Numbered from the stretch's first letter, positions 20,734 through 35,900 are shown. The stretch: 64,000 nt of DNA from Meandrina meandrites (GCA_963693305.1 OY855906.1:11774102-11838101); one strand, 5' to 3'. The notes: generated by a model not told the origin, from the sequence alone. Numbers and translations are program-made.

Positions 20734-23596
20734 TACACGAAAAAGCACATTGAATACAACTTGGAACAAAAATAAATTCAATCGGTATGTTGGTATGAGT
20801 TTTCTTCCGTTCAACTTCCCACGTAGTACAAGCTGGCACAGCAGCCCCACTCCACCCCACCCGCCCCGCGAGGAATTACCTGTTCAGAGACATTGAGAAA
20901 TCAACACGCGAGATTCAATTTACACTGTCAAGCAAAAGTGTAATGAGAGAAAATCGCAGAAAACAAGCTGCCCAGGAAATTAATTTATATTGCGGACGAA
21001 CGTACTCGAAACAATAAATCATGTCTAGTTTCAGCTTTGATTTCGTGTAGTTTTGGGTGGAGTTATTTAATTTGAAAAATCACAAGTTGATTATGGTCCA
21101 AGCACTTTTTTAGGAATGACTTGACCTTACGCCCACTCACTGTAGTGCTGGTTCCTGTGCGAGCGAACTGCATTGATCTTCCCTTTCAGGTCAGCTGTGC
21201 ATTGTGAAATCTTTACTTCTGTAAAGTTGTAAAAACGTTGCGTCATGTTATGTCACTGAGACCAGACGCGTGGGTAGGCAAGTACTTACGCCTGGCTTTG
21301 TCTGACTACATCTCACAATGTAGTTGTCTCTATATGTAGCAGGATTCAGATCAGAAGCCTAGCCGTCATCCGCCCACCCACAGTCTTCTGGAAACTGCAA
21401 AATCGACGGGAAACTGTCTGAAACTCGTGTGAATTTCTTCCGTCTGTAGGGTTAGGTTCGACTTCCGTCTGGGCCTCTTTTGGACCATTCTGTATGTCTT
21501 GGGAAAGATCTAGATGCCCTTCGGAACAATTTAACAAATACTAGCGGAAGGGCGCCGGGGCTACTTAGAGTATTAAGCAAAACTTAAGCTTCGCTTTTTC
21601 GCTCCCACTCTGAACGAAATAGCACATTACGAAACGATTGCAATTTTTGATTTGCAGCCATGTTTCACTTACGAAGAAATTTAATTAGCTTCCACTGATT
21701 GCTCACAGGCGCCCGTCAACAAGTCTTTATCCCTGTATAAACAAAACACCCACTCGATTGCACAACAGGTCAACAGCAATTTTCACTTCTAGGTTCTGAA
21801 TAAATATTTATTTGCTAGGCAATTTTCCTCGGAAACCTACATATAATTTACCTAAAATCTTACGAGGCGCTAACACGCGATCAGGCGAATTTTTTCTCGC
21901 GAGATTATAACAGCGTTCCGCCTGATCTTTTTATTTATCGTTTCGCACACATAATTTTAATTTTATGAATGAAGTTAAAATTACAACATTTACTAGCACA
22001 CAAAAACTCCACTACTTATCAACTGAAGTCTGTTGCACGTAACTGACGTAACTTGAGGACTTGAAAATTAATTTAAAATCTACCATCGGTTCATCTCACC
22101 ATCTCAGTTCGTACCTTGTTCTACAGGCTACATATACCCATTTCTTTACATGTAACAAATAAAGTAGAAAGACTTACAATCACTATGGCTATTTACAGAA
22201 GCTTTAAGCTTCTGCCATTGTTTGTATACCTGAAGTTATTTTAGCACCTCTGAAAATATAATTGCCTGCTTAAATTTAATATCAATTTTATCTCCACACC
22301 CACCCCTTCTACAATATTATTTTTAAAATTAGAAAACTACATTTTTCATTCGTAATGATTGAGGACAATTGTACTGAGGGGAGGAGTGGGTGGGATCAAT
22401 GGGATACGAAGATAAGGATGGGGAAATTTGACGCTGGCGAGGTAATTGAATCGCTTTTCATTTAGATTTCTACTTTAGTTACTTTCATTTCTAGTTTTGG
22501 AGCTTTTCCTCACAATCCGCGATGGGGAAAGCGGTTACTAAGCTTTACGGCATGCATAACCACGTGCCGCTGATTGGAATAAATTTCTGCTAAAAAAATA
22601 GAGCTCACACTGTTACTGGCGAGAGCCTTATTATCAGTGATATTCTATTACATTGAAGTGATAAAAGAAAAGATCTTCGCAATTTCGTTCTCAACTAAAG
22701 AGCACTTACTAAAATGCAATTCCGCTTAACAGCGTTGAAAAACATCACACCGATGTTTGCTACTCTTCCCTGCAGACCGGACACCCAAGACTGTTTTCTT
22801 TCTAAGCGCTCTAAAGGCCTTGAATCTATATTATTTTTCACAGACACACAGCTGATTAAAGACTGCTTTGGAGGAAGGAGAAAATTTCGTCCTATTTAAT
22901 TATGTCAAGAAAATTGATCAGTGGCTAGTTCTTTTCAAAAGTAGTTTCTTTAGCCAATCGTGTTAGCCTACAATTGCATCAAGTTGAGTATTTCCTCCCC
23001 CGGATTACACATGCTTTACAACAACGAAGTTTACATGAAATCACTAAACGATCACTCCTCTACAACCAAGTACATATGAAATAATTTTTGCTTAGTTTGA
23101 GCTTTGAAGGTCAAAAATTAGACTTCCCAAACGTTCAACTGAGTTCAAAAACTTGTTCCAATTCTTCTTTCAGGCAGTGGGGATAATTTTAATTCAAATT
23201 ACACATCAATGCCCTGAAGCCCTCTGTTGTTTTTCTTCAATTTCCACGATTAATCTTTTCATCCACACGCAACTCAACGTACCAGCAAATATATACATTT
23301 TCACTGGTGCACAGCTTCTAAAAACATAGATACAGCCTAGAAAACCGATTGGGAATTGGGCTGGAAAATACAGCCAAAAGATTGGATATTTCTTGGTGTT
23401 ACAGAATTAATTGTTGATTAGCAATTGTGTTCTGGTGTGGGAAATGTTAATTCTCTTTTGAACCTTGATTTACCTTATTATGATCACAACGTCATGACAT
23501 TTTTCAGCCACTTATTATTCTTTTGTGTTCATACTAATCTACTCGAAGCCTCGTCAGCATGTACAGAGTACAAAATAATTTGATACCAAATAGTCT

Positions 23597-23755
23597 GTAT
23601 CCGTATTCTCGGTATTGGACTGGAACTAGCATGCAATGGAGGCCAATGCGGGGGAATGCCATTATAAAGACCTTCATGTGATTTGCATTTGAAAAGACTC
23701 CCCGCATAAGCCTCCATTGCAAGCTTGTTCCAGTCCAATACCGAAAATACGAATA
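23597..23755. mobile_element. Foldback element with arms of about 55 bp
   Basis: The left arm (23597-23653) and right arm (23700-23755) are inverted copies, with blocks TATTGGACTGGAACTAGC versus AAGCTTGTTCCAGTCCAATA and GCAATGGAGGCCAATGCGGGG versus its mirror. The loop is about 46 bp. Two antisense open frames across it are products of the repeat. Confidence 0.75.
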
Positions 23756-23968
23756 TGCCCTATTGAGGTCTGGTGGGCAATACATAAACATAAAAGAATA
23801 ATAAACACTGTGAAAAAGTACTGCCAGCCATATGAAACTACTTAGTGTATCTTAGGTGTCTAATTTATGGATAACGATAAACGTTTTGTAAAATATCTTA
23901 ATTTACAGTACAAAACTCTACAGGAAGATTCTCTTTTATCCACTTTAATTCCAGGCTGGTTTTCTGCA

Positions 23969-26900
23969 TCAGTTTTCCTCTTCACTGCTGCTGAAGTTTG
24001 ATTTTTCTCTCTGAGAACTGAAAACAAAAGATGAAATGTTAAAATATAACAATGCCTTTCCATTATCATTTTAAATTATTTTTATTATTGAAATAAAATT
24101 ACTCACTTGTAAATCATGGTGTCCTCATCTTCAGATTCATTCAACATTGAAAATGTCGACTGATCTCGGAAATATGATTCTGCAATGCAAGAAATGAACA
24201 GTTCAGTACGGGATGCACATACACAGTGTCCGAGACACACGACTGGATGTTCACTGTTAGATGATGTTACAAAGTAATAAATGCTAAAAATGTTTTAAGG
24301 TTCAGTGTTGCATAATAAAGACCAAGAGCACAGAAAATTAATATATGCGGTAACTGTTTTTAATATTTTTTTTTTTAGATACAGTCAATTTATTCTCTTT
24401 AAGATGCACACCATCAGGACCGGCTCCAACTGTCCATCTTAGAGAGGTGTCTGTCTTAGAAAGGTGTCTGTGGCAGGGATGGGACCAATTCCAGGTGTCT
24501 GTCTAGTAGAGGTATCTGCATTAATTAAAGAGGTGTCTGTCCTGTAGAGGTGTCTGTGTTATAGAGCTGTTTGTCTTGTAGAGGTGTCTGTCGTATACAG
24601 GGTGTCCGTTAAGAGAGAACTAGAGTTGACTGTATACAATAGACGGATACAACAAGTGAAATAAACATGGTCTTGTGGAACACGCAGCTACATTTGTCTT
24701 AGCAGCTGGTGAAAATCCACCAATTGGTGCCTTCTACAGAAAGCCTAGAAGATGTAAAAAAAAATGAAATAAAATACACCTAATTGAAGAAACGTTGAAC
24801 CTGGACAGCATAAACCATGAAAGATGCAACCTAAATGTTAACTGGCAAATCAGAAAAAAAAAATTGTCGTCTGTGACAAAATGAACATAACAATAAAACA
24901 GGTTGCATAAATCATGCTCTTACGGCTCCCACAGAAAGGAAATATCGTGATTATCAATAACAGGAATATTACAAAGCTAACCAATGCTGTCTACCCAGAA
25001 TCCCATTCGGTCTTATCATTCGTAGTTTATGCTTTTCACAGGATCAACGTTTCTTCAGTTGAGTATATACAAGTACATGATCTCTTACCATAGAGAGCGT
25101 TCTTGGATGGTGAATACACAAATGCCATGGTGTACAAGTAAAAGTTGAGCAATCCAAAAAATGTCAGGAATTCTGCAGGTGATCAGTGTTAAAGAAAGAT
25201 ACCAGAAAATACGGTACTGGAAGCAGTAATGGTTTCTTGAAGAACACATTTCCCAAAGCTCAATGCACTTCACAATAATTAAAGTCGAGGGGTGAGACCG
25301 GTCGTCAGCATATGAGGTGCCTTTGGCAGCCACTATCTGTCCAATATATCATGGTCTCACCCCACCGCCCAACCCATGGATACATGTAAGTAGGACAGAC
25401 CACAACACCAGGGTCTATGTCCTCTATTCTTTGCAAAAAGTGATGTGTGTGTTTTAATGTCCCCTGCCAATTGAACCTAAAACTCCTATCCAAAGCAAAA
25501 CACATAACTTGGTTTCAGTTAAGGGTGATTTCTTTCCTTTCTCTGTCTTACTTAACAACCATAGGATTTGCTAAGCTAGGAGGGACACCACACCTTTTCG
25601 ATAACATCACATGTTAAAGCATAAAGGATATAGTTATCGTAGTGTGTTTCAAGTTCTGCAACAAAATTGTCTTGTAGCACTCCTGTTCCAAATCGAAGGC
25701 CTGTGATCACCAAACTAAAATTTTAAGAGCAAAATTAGTATTATTTTATTAAATCAGTAGTACACAACAAAATCCCTCTCTATTTCCCACATAGGGAAAA
25801 GAAACTGATGGTGATAAAACATTGGTTAAATTATTCCCCTTATCTATCAGAAACTTGAGAAGAACAGCAGCCTACCATTTGATGCACTTATAATCATTAC
25901 ACAACATTCAGTTGTCTATTCATGAGCAGAGCATCTATCCTAACTTGCAAGATTGACAGAAGTTTAATCCTTATAAAATTATTTTTTTGTATTGGCATAA
26001 ACTGGCATATTTAAGTATACTGGGATGTGGTGTAAGTGGCCATGACCCAGTTAACATGAGCTGCAGTAATGGAATAATTTCAGTATTGCATGCAAGGTGT
26101 AAGTGAAGAATAGCTCCCAGAATAACCTGTCAGCTGACATGTTACCGACAGTCTACCAGCAGGTCACCAATATGGTGAAATGTTTGCTGAACATTATTGT
26201 GGTTGGGGAAATGCATTGAAGTGATGTTTCACTAACCAAAGTATCCTTCCTGACTTAATTTTGGATCCAAGTTTTATTTGCTAAAAACTTTGAATATGCA
26301 TTTGTTTACGATAAATTCTACCACCAGCTTACCCACAGGATACGAAACCAACTGTTGGCCCACAGTCGGTCAACAAGTTAATGTTCATGTGTGCAAATTC
26401 TGTCGCTCAGCAGCTGGCCATCTGTCGGCTGACTGTTGGCCATGTATCTACCAACAGGCGGCCGACAGGTTATTTTGGGAGCTGTTCTTCATTTACACCG
26501 CATGCAAAACAAGTACATACCTTATGGTTAAGACAATCAGCATGAGTCCAGTGAGAAACTTGAGACGTACATCTGTAACAATAACAGGGGGAAATAGAAG
26601 TATAAAGTTAATACTTTAATAATTAAACACCAAGAAGAGCACTTATTACCAAAACAAAGGGAGTCCTGACAATAATATTCAGGCAGGGATTTCGTTTTGT
26701 TTTTCTTTCTTTCTTTCTTTTTCTTTACAATGAGACATGACCTGACAGACATGCTGGAGGTGGAATGGACCAGCACCCCACACAGAGGGAATAGCAGCTT
26801 TATGCTACAGATACTGGAGTTGCTTGTTAATATTTCAAGGTAAAAGTGCAAGAAAACTGAACAGCAATTGAAAAGCTTTACACATGTATCTACATGTGCC

Positions 26901-29900
26901 AAATGATCTTACCGAAGTAAGGCATTGCTCTGAGCTCACTGTATGCCCTGAACAACAGGTATACCAAGTACACCAAGTAAATAGCACCGATTGTGAAGAA
27001 CAGCACCTTCAAGCCCTGCAAAAACAACAAGAAGGTCCCAAGATTAACATCTACATGTAAATTCCTGTTACTGTTTTGAAAACAATTTTATTTACTTAAA
27101 GACCCTATGAGATTCTTTTGTCCTCACTTTTGAGTTGATAACTCAGAAGAATTTTCAATCTAGAATGAAGTTAGTGAGGCTAATTTAAATGCATACAAAA
27201 GAATTTTAAATTGGCAACCATTTTTGCATAGGGTCTATAGTTTGCTGTTTCATTATTCCTTCATCTTCGCCATCCTCATTCCTTTCAATTATAATACATG
27301 TACTTCTGTTGTTCTGCCATAAATTCAGCTTGAAAGCAATTCTATAGATCACAATAAAAACATTTTTGGCTTTCCTGACATGACAACATCATACTTTAGT
27401 TATTATCTTACCAAGAAATGGCCAATATCTATCTTGTACTGGTATGTTGGATCTTGCAACTCATTGTATCTGTAAAATAAGGTATATTTAGTACCATCTC
27501 ACCTGCCTTGATTCACACCTTTTCATTCTTTAAACATAGGGATAAAGTGTTCTTTAACAGTTAAAACTGTACAGACATATTGGAGGGGGGCATAAGGGGA
27601 GTTCAAAAACTGCAAAACCAGGCAGAAATGCGCCCAAAAAACACAAACCGCATCGATATTTACTGCAAATACCAAAAACACAGTTACAAATGAGAGCCAC
27701 ATAGAAAATCACAATCAAAATGTAACGTGGTTATGTATTCACATAACAGTTCTCATTGTTTAACAAAGCATTTTCACACTATAACATTTGAACAGTGCTG
27801 CAGTCCTATTTTACTACATTTATCACTGACCATATAGCTTAATTATTAATCATGTACTTTGACAATTTATATCACCGCAGAAATAGTTCTTACCGATTAC
27901 CGTGACCTAAAACTTGTAAAAAACCACAAACCCCAAAGTGTTGTAAAACCGCAATACCACAGGTTAAAAATAAAATTACCGCAAAACCGCACAAAAAAAT
28001 AACACAAAACCACATCACTGCAAACCCTTATGCCCCCCCTCTTATTGGACATGAAGCAGTTGATGGATCATTTCAATTTAAAGCTGACAACTTACTGCTG
28101 CCATGACGACAAGGTAAATGCCGCAACCCACAGAATGCCAACAATGAGAACCTTTGGAAGATAGAAACTTAATCTTCTTTCACTCTGTTGAATAAAAACC
28201 AACCAAATCAAATTTATTATAACATAAATGCAAATGATCACATAGAAATATATATCCCACATTATTACCGGCCACTCATGTCATGGTGGCCATATATATT
28301 CATGAAGCCCTCATTGTCTGTTGTCCGTACAAAACATATATATAAACAATAGCCTCCATTTGGCGCAAAAATATGCACGGATATTTGTCCGCGGACATTA
28401 TTTGTTCCAAGAAGCGAACAGTTTTCCGAGAGCGAAGCTCGAGGAAAACTGTTCGCTTCGAGGAACAAATAATGTCCAAGGACAAACATCCGTGCATATT
28501 TTTGTGCCAAATGGAGGCTATTGAATGTGTTTATTATCCTTCAAATATTTTTTTAGAAGGCCGCATTTTGGGAGACCTTTTCTCAAAGCTTTTAAACGTC
28601 AAAGAAAATCTGTCAGCGCTCAAAATATTAGTCTGCTCAAAGTGTTCAGTTTCATTCATTTTAACAATTTACTCAGGATAAAAGCTAAACGTGCGAACAT
28701 AAGTCGCAGAGTTTCAAAACTGGGGAATATCACTTGGGAATATCATCTGATATTCCCCAGTTTTGGCCGCATCACGTGATGTGTTTAGACCAATCGCACG
28801 CTCGCAAAATGTTTAATGGATTATAATCTGCAATATACGTCTATGTATAGCAGACCACTAGTCAGTTGAAAGTTGGTCTAAAGTCTTACAAAGTGCCGCA
28901 TAACCACAAATTTTCTGGTTGTAAAATGTGCTTTGCTGACAATTTGTTGAATAGTATAAAATTATGCTGCTCAACCTTGTGACATTATGATATCAGATTT
29001 TAGTCCCATCACCATATGGCCTTGTCTGCTAAGTTTCAGGCAATATTTCTTGTGATCTTGCAAGTCATATGCAAACAAGGTTAACTTGTCAAACAGGATG
29101 TTTATCATGCTGGCTACCTTTGTTTCACAAAAATCTTTACTACACTTTCACTATGTAATTACCAAAAATATCACCATTTAAAAACTCCCAGTAAAGGTAA
29201 ATACTGACGTCTAAGTGACGCTACATGGTACGTCAACAAAAGTTTTATTTGTTGAAAGTTTAACAATTTCTTAGCAAACTATTGACAGCAAAGTTAAAAA
29301 GGCACACAGTTCTTGAAACACTTGTTGAAAGGATGCTGTCAAACCAGTAAATGCTTGCTGACAAATGAAGTTTTGAATGTTTTTGAAATGGCATCCTTTT
29401 TTCCTGAAATGTCTGGTGACAATATATTAATCGCAGACAAAACTATCATATTTTCCACAAACCTGTCTGATGCCATGGAAGGCACAAAGCCAAAACAGCA
29501 GCAGTGCACAGAGGAATGATGCCTGGAACACTGAATCAAACATGCTTGGCACCCAACTGTTCACCAGGAAGTTCAGTGGAAACAGTGGGTCTGAAACACA
29601 AACAATAACAATATCATTACACCATGGAACAATTATGCTTTCTAATTGGGAGAGACTGAACATTTTGGAGGTTTGAGAATTACTGAGATTTGATGCCCTC
29701 TTGTTGTGTATAAACAGGGTTTGTTTATTTTTGAGCTTTTGAAATTTTGAAATTCAAGTTTTCCATGACCTCAATTTGACCATTTTCTTGGAAAACGACT
29801 TTCATTTTGGGTATTTTGGGCACAATTTTGTTCGCAAACAAACCTAATTTATTTTGTTCCTCTTTTTAATAGACATCATTTTACATGACTTTCCATGGCC

Positions 29901-32900
29901 AGCACTTAAATTCCATGACTTTCCAGGCCTGGAAAATGACAAGTTGGCTTGAGCGAGTTGAAAGAGGTTTGAGAACGCAGGATTTTTCTGTACATGCAAA
30001 CGTTATTACTTACCATTATACAGCAATAACAGGGGAAGAAGAAGTGACATCCACCTGTGGCAAGAAATATCAATGTTTATTGAATCCATTTACTTTCTTT
30101 CAATAGGCCAATGGCATCTTTCAATCAGCACATTGTATCAGGCTTTCCAAAGTTGACGTCAACTGCTGATATCTTATTAAAAAAACTTTTTGTGCATCAA
30201 AATAAATAAATATTATTTTATTGCTACTAACTCTGAAAATAATTACCTAACATAACTGCATTATATGCACTGTTGATGGTTGGATTTGACATTTTCTGGA
30301 ACATGCTGACTATCAGCAGAACCACTCCTTTTAAATAACAAATTATTTACCGGTGTTTTAATATATAGAGATTGGTTCCAAATGATACAAATCATACATT
30401 GTAAAATAACCCGTCAGACTCTACCACTTTTCCTAACAATAATATTAGTATACTTACTTCTGTTCAATGGACCATTCTCGCAGTGGAAATCTTCTTAATG
30501 AATGAGCAAACATGCACTGTGAGCCAAAAATAATCATACTGTTACTACATTGTGGCTACAGGTGCTGGTCAGCTCAGCATGTATAACAACTAGTAACTTG
30601 ATAACTAAAGAAAGATGGTAAATTTTAAACTCGGTAGTGAAATATGCATGAAAGATGAAACGTTCATCATGTCATGAGCATGGGACAAAGAAAAAATCTG
30701 AGTCCCCAACAGGAACAGAACCCATGGCCACCAAAAACTGGGCAGGTGCTCTAACCACTGAGCTAGGACAACTCATGGTGAGCAAGGCCATTTACTAGGT
30801 TCATATGTGACACTCGTCCTACATACTGCTAGGATCAGTAGTGTTGATAGCGTACTGTATGGTGATAAAGAAAGATGGTAAATTTTAAGTTCAGTAGTGA
30901 AATGTGAAAGATGAAATATTCATCACGTGACTAGCGTAGGACATTGAAAAAATGTAAGTTTTGTAGCTCAGTGGATAGAGCGCCCACCTAGTGTTTGGGA
31001 GGTCATGGGCTTGATTCCCGTTGTTTGTCCAACGCTTCTGACATCATGATAAATACTTCATATTTCATAACTAGTAAACTGTCAGTAACTTACCGTTACC
31101 ATGAAAGTGAGCACAAGAAAAACAAATCTGAACCATATTTCCACCTGAGTGAAGTCAGCACTGTAGTGCTTCAACTGCAAAAAAGTAAAAAATTTTTAGG
31201 TAAATATATCATTAGGATTTATTTAATGAGGGTGGTAAAGGGTATTTTAATTTCCTGACCTGTGATTGGCCCTTTTTCTTCCCATGAAATGGCTTTATTT
31301 CCTCGCAAATCATGATAATACTCGCTGTGAACTGTGATTTTTCAAAACGTTCTCTTTTATTTTCTGTGAAGCGTGAAATGCCAATGTTATACTTTTCATG
31401 AATTGTGAAAGGGCTGGTTTATTTTCCATGAAACATATCTATACCCCTCTTTTACCACCCTCTTTAATTTCATGTAATAAGTTACATAAGAATGGATGAT
31501 AAACAACTTCACACAACACCAGCTAGTAGAGTTATCTCAGTAGCAACACTGACTTTACACTGCACCTCTGATGTCATTCTGAATGGACAAAGATCATAAA
31601 GAAATACACTTACCACAAAATCGATGTCTCTAATTTGTATTCCATTAGGAAAGTCGAGGCCATGAAATTTGACAGTTGCCACATATGATGGATAGTCCAG
31701 ATATCCAAGATGTAAAATCACTAGCGAGTTACATTCCTACATCGCACAAAGAGAACATTTAATAAATAAAACAGTCACGTACAAAATGTGTCTCATAGTG
31801 CCTTAACACTCCATAAAGCATAACTTTAATTTCTAATGAAATAAAACCACTACAAATAATCAGATGTTGTAAAACTTACAAACAATTCGTTCTTGCCTGT
31901 TTTCCCATTGACTGTAAATTAAATCTAGTTTGGAGAGGGGTCTAAAATCAATTTGGGACAGGGAGGAGGGGGTGACCTTGAAAATTCATTATTATAACCC
32001 ATTTGGGAGGGGTCCAACAGTCCTTGAAATCCAAGCAGGAAGGGGGGGGGGGGGGGGGGGGAATCTTGCAATCCATTGGGGAGGGGACTTTTTCTGGAAA
32101 AACCCATTAGAGTTTTGCTGTAGTGGGCTACCCTGTTAATATGACTGGCAGTTTTCAGTGGCCGATTGATGGTTAAATAAGTGGGGTTCCAATGTGTTAC
32201 ATGCATAGGTCATGTCAATAGTGTGTCAGCTGCACACTATACTACAACTGAAACCTAATGTTTGAGCGTCAAAACCTCCATATAAATAGATCAGATTTTT
32301 ATGCCCCATCAAAGAACAGAAACATGGGCAAGTGTGACAGTAACAACAAGCAAGCAAGCTGATACCTTTTTGCAACTAAGCTCACGGGTTCTGTTATATG
32401 GTGTGGTTGCTATTAGGTGATAACTGCTGTCCTTGGCTCTGCCAAAAATCTTAACACTCAGATGAAAATTGTCTGTGAAAGAGGTCCCTGAGAAAGAAAC
32501 AAAGTCGTAAATGCTAAGCTTGTATCAACTGTCGGGGGCGACATTTTTAATAATTGTCTATGAAGCTAGTTCTAGTCCTTTTATTGCTTTTTTTATATGC
32601 CTGGTTTTAGATTTCTCACATAGATTTTTAATTTTTTGAATATTTTATTTTATTAACTATTCATTTATTTATTTTTTACGCAGGACCCATGTTGATAGCA
32701 GTTTTTATAACTGAAATGGTTGGTCATCCTGCATAAATATGTTTATTTATTATTATTATTTGGAACTTTCTGAGCTTCAAATTGTAATTCTTTTTATTAT
32801 TAATTAACGGATAATTTAACAAGTAACTACAGTATGTAAATGCTTACAAACGGGTGCCAATGTGAACACTTTAAAATGGACAAAATTTCCTGGCCAGTAT

Positions 32901-35900
32901 TTTGTTAATGGGAATGCCAGTACGTTTCGTCAATATTACTGTCTTTCCAACAGAAAAATAGAAGGGATTCCCTTCCAGTAACAACTCTTATAATACCTGC
33001 TTTGGTTCCATTCAGTTTAATTTTGCAGAGAAGCCAAAGTTGCTGATTAAATGTTGATACGATTCCTGTATCAATATCAAAAGGCCCAGTCTGTGGAACA
33101 AGAAAGAAATGTCAGATTGACTGAGTGTTATTTGATTTGTAAAAAATATTTTATTTTATTTTTTAGTGGTCAACATAATCTTTTGTAAAAAAATATTATA
33201 AAATTGTACAATTTGTTGACTAATTTTAAGCTTGATCTTGCCAAATACCATCTGATTTTAGCCCACTTGACCAATGGCCTCCTCAGCTAAGTATCAGGTG
33301 ATATTCCACATGATTTTGCAAGATAATAATTATCCTACGGATCAAATCACTGTGCTAATTACATATAAATCTATTAATATAATCCAACGGAGCAGCTCCT
33401 CACTATTGGCATTTAACTCTGGTCCCTCATTCACAGAACACAGGAAACCCACCAAAATGCTTTTGACAAGTTACCCCACCAATTTCCAGTTATGTTTCTG
33501 GGTAGAGAGGCGTACTGTGCCCCTCTCTGGGTAGAGAGGGGCACTGTTCATGAGAGTGAAGCATCTTCCCTAAAACACAACCCAATGACTTATTAAGCAA
33601 CATTAATTTTAGATACAGACCGATAACTGCACATTCTGGTGACTAAGCTCTGATGCTCTTTGAGTGTGTTCAACAATAATAGGTGGCCCTGCAAAAATTA
33701 AAATCATTTTGTGATTAGGCTTGTTTAACTTCTTACATGTGCAGTAGAATCCCGATTTCCTCAAACCCTTGGTTCTAAACCAATCTTCAGTTGCCTTGGA
33801 TAGTGCTTCTCTGTAATTTTACCCCTCCCTCCTCCTCCCCAATGTAAAAAAATTGCACCTAATTTCTTGAACCTTCTGATTTGTTGAGCCAGTTTTCCGC
33901 TGGAGGTTCAAGAACTCAGGATTCTAGTAGTTGACACTGTCATTCAGATGCTAGGAAATGTCACAGTAACTGGTTGGTAGTGACCACAAAATCACTGTTC
34001 ACCAGAGGGGACATGCACATGTAGCACAGATAAAATCACAACATGTATACATTAGACTGAACATGATTTTCTCACTGCTATATGTTGCTGTGACATGTCC
34101 CTGTAACATGACCTCAAGAGTGTGTTTCGATCTTTACAGTTTTGATGCAACAGTTTAACTAGAGCCATCCAAAACATGTTTACATGACATACTAATCAGA
34201 GCAAGAATTTAGCCTTGGTCCAATTAGTAGCTGAATTCTTTCTTTGTTTTGTCTACATTGGATTCAAATTAATAAATTGTTGTTCTAAAATATCTATTTG
34301 TCCACAAAGAATGAAATCCCGGACAAGTGATTAATTTCCATTCCCAGAAAAAGGAATGAAAAATTTGTTAAATTTGATTCAAAATCTCAGTTGGTATGAA
34401 ACACACCATGTCTGCTGCTATTAAACATTGTATTTACCGGTAACACAACATCTGTATCAAATACACAGAATATTTTTAGAGCCCTCAAAGGCAATTTGTT
34501 GTCACTAACTGGTCTTTTGACAACACGCATAGGGTCTCATTAAATCATAACTTATACGGTTGACTCTGACTAGTTTATGTTGATTACTCTGGTTATCAAA
34601 TCACACACAATTACCGGGGCAAAAAGTCTGGACAAAAAAGTAAAGTTTTGATGGATGTCAATCATCTCCATCTCTGCTGAAAATGCCAAAATTTACTCAG
34701 TCATCTCCAAACTCAAGAATATATCAAACATAGATATTTGAAAATGTTTATTTGAATGGTCATTTCTATGAATGAATGACCACAAAAAATATCTACATGT
34801 AACAACTATATACATGCACACAATTATTTTATTTTGTACTGATTTTATTTCCCGTTACAGAAAACAAAACTTAAACTCAAAATACTTTGTTTTAAACTAA
34901 AGAGCAATATTATTTTTGAACACAGGATTTTAAATATTCTTGATATTGGATACAAGTGAGTATAAACGAATTAGTAGGTGGAGATGATCAACAGATGTCC
35001 ACTTTCTGTCAAGCCTTTTTGCTCTCGCTCGGAGGTCACCTGTGATTGATAACAGCAGTAATTAAAGAGTTGGTCAAAATAAATTAACAATATTGAGATG
35101 TAAACCACACTGCATTTTATATGGGTCATGCCGAAGATCGTCGGCATGGATTTCAAAAGTGCACGGCGTACTGGCATACAATCATAGTCAGCTTGTTTTA
35201 AACTACTGTAGCATTGAGATGACTTGTTTCAGGCTAGAATAACAAAGGACCTTGGCATAACATTGAAAACCTTGGAATATCTTCAGCGTGGGATGTAGAT
35301 GTAATGCACCCTGGGGTGGAAAGCATATTTTGCCTGCCATTCGTTTGCAAGATCAAATTTCAGGAAGCTTTACGTACTTCCTAATTTCTTCCCAACGTTT
35401 TAACAAGTGAGCAATAAGTATAGTTTCAACCAAGAAATACTGAGAAGTACAATTTATTTAAGATTTGATAATATGCTAACTAAATCGATCATGAATCAAC
35501 TGGTGAGTCGTATGTAAAACCTCATGAGTATTAATTCTGTAATTTAACAAGACTGAATATTCTACTTTCAAATATCTTGCCATTTATTGTACACGTAGAC
35601 CACAAAAAACCTTAAACAAATTCAAATGAAAGCATTTACAACTCAGCTGTTCTTTTGTTGGCGGTACGAATATCGAGGCAACTGATCGCGAGAGCTTTGC
35701 GAGAAAACATGTTTGAACACAAAATTTGGGATCATCAGATCAGTCAACCGATTTACAATGCAACTTTAACTAAAACGACTGGAAAAGACCATCGTTTAAT
35801 GTGGCATTTTCTTGATCTTTAGAAAATCCCTGCAAAGAATATTCTGCACAACAGGCAATATCCATTAACAAAGGTTATTTAATATTTGGCGGGCTAGCTA

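Larger units (their letters stand above)
17209..23968. other. Gene-poor region with repeats
   Basis: Nearly 7 kb with no supported gene. It holds a diverged tandem duplication (18515-19667), a TTAA-flanked element (20412-20665), a hairpin (20682-20733), and an inverted-repeat element (23597-23755) close to the end of TMEM181. Remaining sequence is AT-rich and shows only short open frames. Some of the right part is presumably TMEM181 3' UTR. Confidence 0.5.

Noticed and set aside
25089..25714. A GT-AG intron joining these two TMEM181 exons
   Set aside because: GT donors near the exon end give a stop or the wrong frame, while the AT-AC junction gives an exact family match.
28265..28681. Four overlapping frames on both strands with similar proteins
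   Set aside because: Their similarity comes from the foldback palindrome, not from genes.
30700..31023. Possible tRNA genes
   Set aside because: A-box and B-box sequences are present but a full cloverleaf and acceptor stem are not; they adjoin repeated SINE sequence.
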